From Alligator mississippiensis (Eukaryota; Chordata; Crocodylia; Alligatoridae), in contig NC_081824.1 of NCBI RefSeq assembly GCF_030867095.1, positions 50,068,882 to 50,132,881 on the forward strand: a DNA stretch of 64,000 nucleotides, written 5' to 3'. The notes under the pieces are model-generated. The model was not told the DNA's origin. It ran no database searches and saw only the letters and a list, made by a program, of their open reading frames with translations. The translations under genes were made by a program, and so were the position numbers. This document shows positions 47,614-61,832 of the stretch, piece by piece; the stretch's first letter is position 1, and each line of letters opens with the position of its first letter.

Positions 47614-47643
47614 GGAAAGAAAGAAAGAAAGAAAGAAAGAAAG
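47614..47643 (+). repeat. (GAAA)n microsatellite
   Basis: About seven GAAA units in an AT-rich setting. Confidence 0.95.
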
Positions 47644-48162
47644 GCAGGAAGACAAAAAACAAAAATGCACACACACACATGTACACACATAATCACTTGT
47701 TCTGTGGACTATGCATTAAATAACCACAGCAAAACTGGATTTACTTGAACAGACATAATATGGTATGAACTGGATGTTTCTTAGTAATTTAAATAACGCT
47801 TTAAGAACTTCTTTAATATAGCAGTTTTTCTATTGAGCTGATTCATGATAAAGCCTATAAAATAATGAATGGTGTCAAGAAGGCAGATTAGTAGCTTCTA
47901 TTGTCCTTATAACACTAAAAAAGGACACATTAATAAAATTAAAAGGTGGTAATTTCAAAAACTATAAATGGAAAAAAAATCATACAATGTGTAATTGTGA
48001 AACTGGTACAGGATGTTGCAGGCAAAAAGTAAGCAAGATTCAAAAATGGACTTCATATTTATATAAGTAGTAAGAATATACCAGCTATGATAGTTAATTC
48101 TAAACAAATTAGAAACACCTGTTAAATCTCATACCTTTGGGTTTTAAACTACTCTCTAACTA

Positions 48163-48579
48163 CAGTAGACCCCCGATTTACGCGATTCCGACTTACGCGT
48201 GTCTCATATTTCCATGATTTTTTATTAGGGTCTGGATTGAAAAATGCCCCTCAACATGCACAAGGTTTGCATATATACATACATATATATGCAAACGCCT
48301 TGTAAGATTTGCAGGTGGAATCAAGCAGAGCTGTGCCGCCATTGTGCTGCCATTGTGGTAGCGGCATCTCAAGATGCATAGGTGAGATGCTAGATGCGCC
48401 TCCTAAAGGCAATTCTGCTGAGAAAAGGGGAAAAAAATGCTATGACTAAGGTATGTCTGGGGTATGCAACCCCTCACTATTTTATTATTTCCTATGGGAA
48501 AGTTGTTCCAACTTACATGAATTTGACTTACAAGAAATTCCCCCGGAATGCAATACTTGCGTAAATCAGGGGTCTACTG
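48163..48579. mobile_element. Tigger/pogo-like MITE (417 bp) with TA target duplication
   Basis: The ends cagtagacccccgatttacg and, reversed, cagtagacccctgatttacg are flanked by ta on both sides (48161-48162 and 48580-48581), as for Tc1/mariner-type elements. Internal ttatttcctatgggaaagtt and acttacatgaatttgactta are typical of Tigger relatives. A hairpin, caaggtttgcatatat...atatatgcaaacgccttg, lies at 48269-48303. No transposase frame. Confidence 0.88.
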
Positions 48580-48691
48580 TATTAGAAATCATACCAGGAA
48601 GAAAAATTACCCACAATGGCCAAATGGCAACAGGGGCTTCATTCAACTTCCTATGAAACATCTGAGGCCATTAGCAAAGATAAATTACTAA

Positions 48692-49573
48692 GGCTAGGGA
48701 GACAGACATTCAAAAAGCCTGAGCCTGAATTGATTTAATCTTTGCAGGTCAGTTTACCTATCTGGCCAGGCTAAATCACTTTGTAATTTCACAGACAACC
48801 CAGACATGCAGGCACATGCCTGCAGTGGCTCAGGCTAGAAGCTGAGGGGGCACTACAGCAGCCTTCCCTTCCCTTCACAGAGCTGAGCTGAGGCCAGGCC
48901 TCAGCAGGATTAGGGAGAGTGCCCTGCCTTGATAACACAGCCTTTATAAGCTCTGTTACCAGCATTTATCACCCCATCAGAAAATAAACAGCCTCTATCA
49001 TTATTTCAAGTTCTTCTTAAACAAAGGAAGGGAGGGACATTACCAGCTGAGCTGTTTATTAACTCCAAAAAGCCCTAAGCTGACACTGCTGTCTGCCACA
49101 GCATGGACTGTAGCCAGCATGTGGCCTGCTAGCTAATGCTGAGGTGTTTGTGTAAGGCAGAGGGGACAGGGGATCCCTGCTTAGCAGAGAGTGGTGAGGG
49201 GAGGGGGAGAGCAGAAGGAAGCCAGGCAGACGTTGCTGTGCCTGCAAGTCTCTGCCGGAGCTCCAGCCAGGGAGCAGAGGGGAGGGGCCAGCTCTGCTGT
49301 GGAGCAGAGAGCCCCACCAAGCCCAGAGAGCGAGACAGGATGCTGGGGGTCTCTGATTTAACTTAAACCAGCAACGGGTTTGGGACAGACATTGCATAAA
49401 CCAGTGTTTGAGCCAAATCGGTTACGTCTGATTCTACATTCAACCAGGTTTATCTCAAACCAGTTTCAGCCATTTTCAAACTGGTTTATGTGCACTAAAC
49501 ATTTGTTCTGCTACAGGTTTAAACCAGTTTCTGATCACTTAAACCAGTTTATGTGTAATGTCAGTTGCTAGCC
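48692..49573 (+). mobile_element. Family-2 DNA transposon, copy C (882 bp)
   Basis: The ends are ggctagggagacagacattc and, reversed, ggctagcaactgacattaca. The right arm (caggtttaaaccagtttctg, taaaccagtttatgtgtaat) matches copies B and D. The flanks taa and ttg do not match, unlike the other three copies. A GC-rich middle at 48880-49330 has open frames without a protein signature. It lies just beyond the probable BMP5 3' UTR. Confidence 0.65.
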
Positions 49574-50058
49574 TTGATGAACGGATACGTTTTTGGCCTC
49601 AGCTGATGCAGGACATCAGTATATTTTCTATCTTTCTAAATGCCTCTCAGGGTACCAAATTAGCAAACTCAGCAAGAAAGGAGAGCTAAAAAGAACCAAT
49701 TCTTTCATGACTATTCTCCTTTCACATACAGTGACTCTTACCTGTATCGTAGGGTGACTCACGTGTTTCTTTATTTTGTGCCATTGTTAAGTAAAAAAAT
49801 ATCTGTTATGTTACATATAATAGGTCAACATGATGTCTTTGAGGTAAGAAGATTATACCTCAGCTTTTTCTACTGTTGACTTGGAAAGTTATAGATAAAG
49901 GCTATCTACAGAACTCCTGAAGCTTTGAGCCTTTTGCAAAATCTACAACCTGCAAGCCAAGAAGTAACATGCTCCTCCATTTACACTGATTTTGTTAAAG
50001 AAAATAGTTATAACAATTATATGCAGTCTTCCAGTTCCTATGTTCTATCTACCATTTG

Positions 50059-50064
50059 TTTATT
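50059..50064 (-). terminator. Candidate poly(A) signal for BMP5
   Basis: TTTATT on the plus strand gives AATAAA on the BMP5 strand, about 540 nt after the stop. A second candidate (AAATAAAG context) is at 49770-49775. Choosing between them needs transcript ends. Confidence 0.35.
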
Positions 50065-50447
50065 CAAACACTGTTCAACATTTCACTTTATCTAATAGAG
50101 CAGAACTTCTATAATAAAAATTATGTTTAGTCAAGCATTCTATTTAGGTTTCTTTTTTCTCTGTGACTCTTCTAAATAAATATCCCACCATAGTTTTCAT
50201 TGGCACAACTTAATCAAATGTATTCCATTTCCTTTAACAATATAAAACAGTCACAAGAGTTCTGGAGTTTCTAACTTAAAAAAAAAACACTATACAAAGG
50301 TTTTCCCTTAAAACATTGCAATGGAATGAAATAGATCCCAGCATGATCAATTGAAAATATGCTTTGGAAGTTCTACTACATAAGTAAGGTGACTCATAAA
50401 ATAAACTGTTTTGAAATTTTGCTCATACAAAAGAAACTATATACCTT

Positions 50448-50456
50448 TAAATAAAT
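50448..50456 (-). promoter_or_regulatory. AU-rich element in the BMP5 3' UTR
   Basis: The transcript strand reads ATTTATTTA, two overlapping AUUUA pentamers in a U-rich setting, about 150 nt after the stop codon. Such elements recruit mRNA-decay or stabilising proteins in many growth-factor mRNAs. The role here is inferred from the motif alone. Confidence 0.4.
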
Positions 50457-50600
50457 AAAAGCTACTATATACATTAAACTGTACATTTAAATGAGAGATG
50501 ACATGAAATTGAATAAGTTTAGGGCTGGCTTTTCAGCAGCAAGGATGGTATCCTGACTTATAAGTCTGAATAAACTCTGGTTTTGATTTTTTTTTCCATT

Positions 50601-50750
50601 CTAGTGGCAGCCACATGAACGAACCACCATATTTCTGTATTTTTTCAAAATAACATTAGAACTATCATCAAAGTAAAGCACTGAGATTGCATTCAGTTTT
50701 GTAGGTGCACAGCATGGCTTGGGTACATGATCAGGAAACATAAGATGAAC
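50601..50750 (-). CDS. BMP5: BMP5 last coding exon (C-terminal half of mature ligand)
   Basis: This exon encodes the C-terminal 49 residues of bone morphogenetic protein 5, a secreted TGF-beta family dimer that signals through type I and II BMP receptors to SMAD1/5/8. The reverse strand reads [16 protein letters not shown], then [19 protein letters not shown], then [14 protein letters not shown] and a TAG stop at 50601-50603. It carries the PCC cysteine pair and the terminal CGC of the cystine knot. FPDHV and VVRSCGCH separate BMP5 from BMP6 (NPEYV, VVRACGCH) and BMP7 (NPETV), as I remember those sequences. The splice acceptor is a long pyrimidine tract ending in CAG just above 50750, in phase 0. 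The preceding intron is 4.07 kb. The length and every residue agree with the vertebrate BMP5 last exon as I recall it, so this copy looks functional. The 3' UTR continues downward from 50600. Confidence 0.98.
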
Positions 50751-51004
50751 CTGAAAAAAAAGAAAAAACAAGCAGCTCATATATCAAATAGAAAGGTGCT
50801 GTGCCAAAATCCATGCAAAATATATCTCTCCAAACTCTCAGCATTTTTAAGTTTTAGTTATAGCTATTTTCATACAATGCTTACCTCCAAGAATGCTCTA
50901 CTGATTTCAAAAGTGCAGTGAGAGCCATGCAATAACAGGAGATGGAGAGATAAATTAGGAGAAGCAGCCAAGAGACAAATTTGTTTTTCATATGATATTT
51001 GAAA

Positions 51005-51175
51005 AGAGTTAGAGTTAGACTCAGGAAGCACTTAAACATAGGGGTAATGCCATCTCTACTCAGGACAGCACTTGCATGCTTAACTTGAACCACGTGCTTA
51101 AGTCCCTGACTTCAATAGGACTTAAGCACATGCTAAAGTACTTTCCTGAATTTGGATGCTTTCTTGAATCAAAGC
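51005..51175. repeat. Palindromic interspersed repeat in BMP5 last intron
   Basis: The motifs gcttaagtccctgacttcaa and taggacttaagcacatgcta, with outer ggaagcacttaaa and agtactttcctgaat, form a loose inverted repeat seen widely in sauropsids by recollection. Confidence 0.45.
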
Positions 51176-51247
51176 CTTGATAAAGGAAGAACATATGACA
51201 TTTATTTCAGATAGCAAATGCCATGGAAGTGAAGGTTCTCACACAGA

Positions 51248-52087
51248 GGCTAAGCACAGAGATTCAAAAACCCTGAGGTGAAGCAATCTAAGTTTTGCGC
51301 TTTACTCTAAGCACCTGAGGTTAGATCAGAAGTGAACAGAACAGATGTTTGCCCTTCAGTGGGGGCAGGAAGCTTGCAAACTGCCCAGTTTGCAAGCTTG
51401 CAAACTGCCTGCACTGGCCAAAGCCAGAAGCTTCTGCACACTGCCCAGCAGCCTGTTGGGAAATGCCAAAGCCAACTGAGCAGCCAAGCAGCTGGCCACA
51501 CCTGGTTGGCCAGCATGGCCCCTCTCCCCAGCCCTGCCCCCCTGCCAACAGCCAGGTGTCAGTGGTAGCAGGGGTGGGAACAGAGGTCTCTGCCCCAGCC
51601 CCTTCCCCAGACCCAAGCCAGCACAGCTGGGGGGTGAGGGGGCTGCACCAGGGGCCTCCATTCCCCAATCCATCCTGCCTCCCCTGTCACAGGCAGGATG
51701 TGAGGCTGGGGACAGAGGCTTTGCTGCCTCAGCTCTGTGACCACCCAGGAGGAAGGGCCAGCTAAGTTTTTCATGGGAGCGGCTGAACATGAGCCAAGTT
51801 ACAACACACTTCAGTGCAAGGGGCCGAAGGAAGAGGGGACCACAAATGTACCTGGGATGCCAGTGGACTGCGACCTAACTTGAGTCACTAGAGGACCTAG
51901 TACAGAGGTTTGATAGACCAATCTAACATAAATCACTTAAGTCTGACAACACATTGATCCAGGTCTATATTAGACCAGGTTCTACCATTTTTAAACTAGT
52001 CTACATGCATTGAGCTTTATTCAGTTACAAGTATTAACTGGTTTCCGAGCACCTATACCAGTTTATGTGTAATATCTGTACCTGGCC
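51248..52087 (+). mobile_element. Family-2 DNA transposon, copy B, in BMP5 last intron
   Basis: The left end ggctaagcacagagattcaa and the reversed right end ggccaggtacagatattaca match the family. Both flanks are aga, a perfect 3-bp duplication. Blocks gcgctttactctaagcacct and cccttcagtggggg pair with copy A. The GC-rich middle repeats a gcttgcaaactgccc motif (51371-51410). It lies between the last two BMP5 exons and is spliced out. Confidence 0.72.
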
Positions 52088-52090
52088 AGA

Positions 52091-56865
<4,775 letters not shown>

Positions 56866-56942
56866 CTGCCATCCCAAGTCACGGAAGCTCACATAAAGTT
56901 CATGTTTTTTACAGGCTTGTTTTTGTTCACTTGTGTTATAAT
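56866..56942 (-). CDS. BMP5: BMP5 exon encoding the start of the conserved ligand domain
   Basis: This 77-bp exon starts with the last two bases of a split Asp codon (G/AT), followed by 25 codons: [20 protein letters not shown] then DLGWQ. It carries the first cystine-knot cysteine ([12 protein letters not shown]) and the finger-1 start. The acceptor ends TTTTCTGTAG and the donor is CAG/gtatga. It joins the next exon in phase 0 to give DLGWQ-DWIIAP. The sequence matches human BMP5 as I recall it. The prodomain exons and the exon with the furin-type cleavage site should lie upstream, at higher coordinates. I searched by eye to 64000 for the FFKASEVLLRSVRA region and found nothing, so this is the 5'-most BMP5 exon in the window. 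Confidence 0.98.
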
Positions 56943-57704
56943 CTACAGAAAACAAAAGCAAAAAACCCAACACATTTAGCAATACTGAGTTAAGTATTAG
57001 TTTTGTTAAGTTTTCAGAAAAACATAAAGAGGAATGGAACAGAAAAAAATGCCTATTATTTTGTTAAAGATGGTTAAAAAAACAACATACACCTTTGAGG
57101 TTCAGAATCCCACATCTCAGGCTTGTATGATTTGAGGATATAGTGGAAACAATGCCTCTAGTACTATCAGAAAATTTTTACCCACTACCTACTTACTGAG
57201 TAGCTTTGTAGGTCTGATAATATTGCAGAATTAATTCTGCAAGCTGGAAGATGGACACCAGGGGCCTGATCAAAATTTACTGAACCCAAGTGCCACACAA
57301 ATAGACTGGAAGCCCAATTTCAAATTAAAAATAAAATGTTTTCAAAATTATGTTTAAATAATACAGGTTAATTAGTTACAGTTATTTAAATATTGCTGCA
57401 TTTTGTAGTGTTATATTTTAAACATTTTCTAACTTATTTACATAAGTATATATATTTTCACCAAGAACCTTCAATTGTTAACAAGGTAAACAGGTAGCAA
57501 AACAGATGCTTTTTAAGGACTTGAATCACTGCCAGAGATTTCCCAGGCTGGAGGGAAACAGAAAGCTTTCTCTGAACTCCCTTGTTAGGGAAGAGCATAC
57601 TTTCTAGGGAAGAGAGAAGACTGCTTCTCTATTGCCTCCAACAGGGTGAGAAGAGAGAGAGATAGGGCAAATGACCTCGTGCCACCCAGGCACCACCTGT
57701 GGAG

Positions 57705-58225
57705 TTCATAGGATCATAAGATAGTAAACGCTGGAAGAGAACTCATGAGGTCATGTAGTCCAGCTCCATGCTCCCTGACTAAATTATTTCAGACAACTGC
57801 CTGCTCTAGCTCTGTGGTTGTCATTCCTGTTAATACAACTAAGTGTGCTGTTAGCTCATATACAGTTAATGGTCTACCATAAACCCCTGGTCCTTCTTTG
57901 CAGTGCTGCAGCCTAAGCCAGCCATTCCCCAATCTGTATTTGTGTATGCAATTATTGTGTTCCAAGTACAGGACTTTGCACTTGTCCATGTTGAATCTCA
58001 TCTCATTGATTGGAAACTATTTTTCCATTCTATTCTGGTTATTCTGGATCCTAGTCCTGCCCTCCAGAGTGTACATCTACAGCTAGCTCGGTGTTATCCA
58101 TTAATTAGCTATGTGTGTACTCAATCCATCATCATTAATGAATCATGAATGAAAATGCTGAACAATACAGACCCCAGGATAGACCACTGTGGTACCTCAT
58201 TTGGTAACTCCTCCCAACTAGGAAT
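57705..58225 (-). mobile_element. Old CR1 LINE fragment in BMP5 intron
   Basis: The 3' tail (reversed tggactacatgacctcatga...tcctatgaac) lies at 57705-57765. Part of ORF2 follows, encoding MRFNMDKCKVLYLEHNNCIH and KYRLGNGWL (57915-58001). Then comes upstream sequence to ggtacctcatttggtaac (reversed, the VPQ region). Parts between are missing. Degraded. Confidence 0.8.
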
Positions 58226-58784
58226 TATGTTTAAAAATCATTTAAAAAAACCCAAAGAAAAATGGAAACTGAAAAGCAAAAGTGTGTGTGTGTAAGTTTT
58301 AAGTTTTTAATAAAAATTTTGGTTTTCTTATTCTAATTTCTAAAGTTCCTATTCTGATTTATAAGCTGATTTCTAGGTTTTGTTATTTTTCACAAAAAAA
58401 AAAAAAAGCTTCAAAAAACAGTTTAAAAAAAAGTTTGCTTGGAAAATTTAGAAGTGGATTTTTGTTCAACTTCTAATGAAAAATAATTGACATTTTTCTG
58501 TTAGTACTCTCCAAATACTGTTAAATGAAGTGAACAGCTTTTTTATGTTGCCTCTGGAACATACATTAAGTTCCTTAGAGAAATTGTCACTGGCAGTTCT
58601 TGTTAGAAGTTGGGCCTTCATCCTACAAGCTTCCGTCAGCTCATTAGAGGAAGATTCTGAAATATGTGCCTAACTTTTGTTAAAAATGTAATGACATAAA
58701 TAAATAATTTCATCATTATCTTAAATTTACAAACAAAGAAATCAAAGAAATACAGACCATCTAGTTTTTCCTTTGCTGTGCAAT

Positions 58785-60930
58785 CAAATTAAGTGTACTT
58801 AGTCCGTCTCTGACAGACACAGACTTTTGTCAAATCTATTCTTAAAACTTCTGAGAAAGGGAATTCAACAAACTTACCCAAATACCTAAAGTAAATCTTC
58901 TTTGCTACAAATTAAGCTAATTACACTTTGTCCCACCCCAGTGGATATGAAGAACAATAGTTCATTGTTCTCTTTATAAACATTTTACTTATTTGAAGAT
59001 AGTTATCCTATGTTCCCTAAGTCTTCTCCTGATCAGACTAAACAAACTCCATTCTTTCAACCTTCCTAATACGTCATGCTTTCCAAACCTCTTATTTTTG
59101 TTCTGCTCCTTTGGACTCTCTCCAAGGTATCTGGATTGTTTTTTAAAGCATGGTACCCAAAACTAGATGATGTATTCCACCTGAGACATCACCAGCACCA
59201 AGTATAATGGAAAATTCCTTCCAATGTCTTGTATATGAGAATCATGTTAATTCATTCTCAAATGAGATCTGCCTTTTTTTCTTGTCATACTACTACATTG
59301 CTGATTCAGATTTCATTTGTTATCCACTATAGCCCCTGAATCCTTTCAAACCATATTGCTGCTCAGCCAGTTATTCCCCATGTTGTACTTGTGCATTTGA
59401 TTTCCATTTTCTAAATATAGTACACTGAATTTGTCATAACTGAATTTTATTTTATTGATATTGGACCGCTTCTTCAATTTATCAAGATTGTTAGGAATTC
59501 TAATGCTGTCTTCCAGAGTACTTGCTGTCTCTCCCAGTTTGATATCAATCTGCAAATGCTATATGTGTAGGCTCTAATTCATTATCCAAATCACAAATGG
59601 AAATATTGAAGGACTTTACTTGAAATGGTAGTGCTGAGGTGATCTTGTTGGCATAATGGTCCAAGAGATATGTGACAGTCAAGAATTTTTGTGGGAGATA
59701 TTTTTTATTGGAGCAACTGTGTTGTCAATTAGGGTATAGAAATAGGCAAGCTTCTGCGTATCATTACACCCTTCCTCAGGCCTTCCCAATTTGACAGTCA
59801 GTCATTTATAATGCTTCTCTAATGACAGCTTTTTCAATCGCACTTGTGCCTCTTATCTTATAATAATTTCAAATAGGTCATATTTCCCTAGGTTGCTTAT
59901 AAAAGCTTCATATGAGAAAGTGCTAAAATCTTTACAGCCACCCAGATATATTGCATTTACTACTTCTCCTTTATCTCCTAGACAAGTTTACCCTGTCAAA
60001 GAAAAACTAAATTGGTTTGACATGACTGTCCCTGCTGAATCAATGGTGGCTTTCTTATGACCTTATAAACCGGACTCTTTCATAATTTACCCCAGTGTAT
60101 TTCTGGGTATCCAAGGTAATGAACAGAAATAACAATTGTATCAATATTATACAATACTTATGTAGGCTGTTACAGCCTAACTATTAGGGCTGCATATTTT
60201 TGTAGCAACACAAGTAAAGCAAAACCATTGTAACTTTAACCTTGTTTCTTCAGAGTTAAAATTACAGTAATTTGACTAACTTGTATGACTACAGGGGTAT
60301 GTAGATGTAACAGTTACATCATAACAGCTGATTTGCACTCCCAAGTTGCAGTTTCCCTTCCTTTTTGGAAGCCATTAAAACATATGTTTGCCCTATGGCC
60401 AAAGTTAGGGTAACTAGTTTATCATTCCCCAGATCCTCCTTTCCCCCCTTCTTAAACATAGATATTATGTTTGCCCTTCTTCAGTCCTCTGGAACGTCCC
60501 TTCTCCTCCAGGAGTTCATGACAATAATTGTTAATAGTGCAGAAATTGCTTGGGCTAGTTGCCTTTAAGTACCTTAGAGTGAGTTTCATCAGACCCTGCC
60601 AACTTGAATACATTTAAATCATCCAAATATTCCTCAACCTGTTCTTTTCCTATTCTGCCCTCTGGCCCATTCCACTTTTTAAATGAAAAATATTACATTT
60701 CTTGTCCCAGTTAAACATTTTTTTCTGAAGACTGAAGAAAAAAGCCCATTCCATACTTCAGCCTTCTCTCTGTCCATGATCTGCTCCTCCACCCCATTAA
60801 ATAATGAACTGCATTATTTTTATCATCCTTTTATTTCTAACATATTTATAGGACTTATAGGATTTGCTCAATTATTTTGCTGAAGTGGGCTTTACTACCC
60901 ACCACTGTGCAATACTGAATCCTTAGTTAA
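58785..60930 (-). mobile_element. Ancient CR1/L3 LINE in BMP5 intron, split by a SINE-like insert
   Basis: Read reversed, 59970-60930 gives eroded 5' reverse transcriptase sequence (reversed ttcccccttcttaaacatag, the IFKKG block). 59820-60100 gives the middle (aaattggtttgacatgactg; tttataaaccggactctttc). 58785-59610 gives the C-terminal region and 3' UTR (ttattccccatgttgtactt; actctctccaaggtatctgg; ctgatcagactaaacaaact). A different repeat lies at about 59640-59815. All frames are broken. Confidence 0.8.
59640..59815 (-). repeat. SINE-like repeat inserted in the old LINE
   Basis: The reverse strand reads cctgaggaagggtgtaatga, cagaagcttgcctatttct, gttgctccaataaaaaatat and ttggaccattatgcc. This is the same plan as the copy at 12.17-12.27 kb and as other sauropsid repeats ending in ggtccaataaaagatat. 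Confidence 0.55.
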
Positions 60931-61454
60931 TAATGCCTATAAGCCAAATACTATATTTTAACTTCTTAAAAGTTTTCTTTGCTAATTTTACATGAATATT
61001 AATGTGCTTGACTTCTACCAGCACTGATTCTCACTGAGAGTAAATTTTAAACTCATGTGCACCAGCTCCCAAAGTAAATTTTAAATGAATATTCTATGGA
61101 AATCTACACAAGATTGGTTATATGAATAACAATCACAAAGTGAAGGAATAGAAACAATGCCAAAAGTCATTTCAAATTTTGGTCATAGAGTTTAGAGTAA
61201 GAAGTTATAGCATAAGCAAGATGTATGGAATATATTCCCAAGTAAAACACAATCAGAAAGCAGTGAAATTTGGAGTATAAATTGTTCTTTATCAAGTTTT
61301 TCCTCAGCCAATAGCTTTTTACTTTTATATATAAACACAAAATTTTTATCACCAAAAATATAACAGAATGGTCATGAGGCTTGTGGAAGTATATATATTT
61401 GGAATCATAAGGCTCATGCCCATTCTCTGATAGTTTGGGTTATAAAGGGTTTGT
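60931..61454 (-). other. BMP5 intron, no feature seen
   Basis: AT-rich unique DNA between the old LINE and the large inverted repeat. Confidence 0.4.
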
Positions 61455-61832
61455 GTTTTACAGAAAGATATGTATCCAGTGCATAACATTATATAAATAA
61501 CCTAGGATAACACAGGTTTAATACATTTTTCAAGTAATTTCCAGGATATTCAGCTATACATATACATATTTACATATACACACATATATACATATACATA
61601 TATATATATATATACATACACATATACATATACATATATATGTGTGTGTGTGTGTGTGTATGTGTGCGTGTATGTATGTGTGTATACACACACAAACATG
61701 CACACACACACATATATGGCTGAATATACTGGAAATTATATATATTTAATATATTTGAAAATATATTAAACCTGTGTTATCCTACATTATTCATATGATG
61801 TTATGCATTGAATACATATCTTTCTGTAAAAC
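61455..61832. repeat. Large inverted repeat around a TA/TG/CA microsatellite
   Basis: The left arm (61455-61560: gttttacagaaagatatgta, gtgcataacat, aggataacacaggtttaata, aatttccaggatattcagc) recurs reversed at about 61715-61832 with few differences and small indels. The loop (61560-61712) is almost purely alternating purine-pyrimidine: tacata, tatata, tgtgtg and cacaca runs. Such DNA can form cruciforms or Z-DNA. It may be a young palindromic MITE whose centre expanded, but I could not define target duplications. Confidence 0.85.

Larger units (their letters stand above)
43041..48160. other. Mostly unique AT-rich DNA 2-7 kb beyond BMP5
   Basis: Apart from a MIR relic and a GAAA run, no repeat or gene is visible over 5 kb. 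Candidate regulatory patches are noted at 45190-45400 and 46130-46420, from dense homeodomain-like and E-box-like words. Mouse work places many Bmp5 enhancers 3' of the gene, so this is a plausible enhancer area. Confidence 0.4.
49574..50600 (-). other. BMP5: Probable BMP5 3' UTR
   Basis: This is about 1 kb of AT-rich unique DNA directly after the BMP5 stop codon, read on the minus strand. An AU-rich element (ATTTATTTA in the transcript) lies at 50448-50456. Possible minus-strand AATAAA signals are at 50059-50064 and 49770-49775. The stretch ends where a transposon begins at 49573. The true cleavage site cannot be fixed from sequence alone, and a longer UTR running through the transposon is possible. 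Confidence 0.55.
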
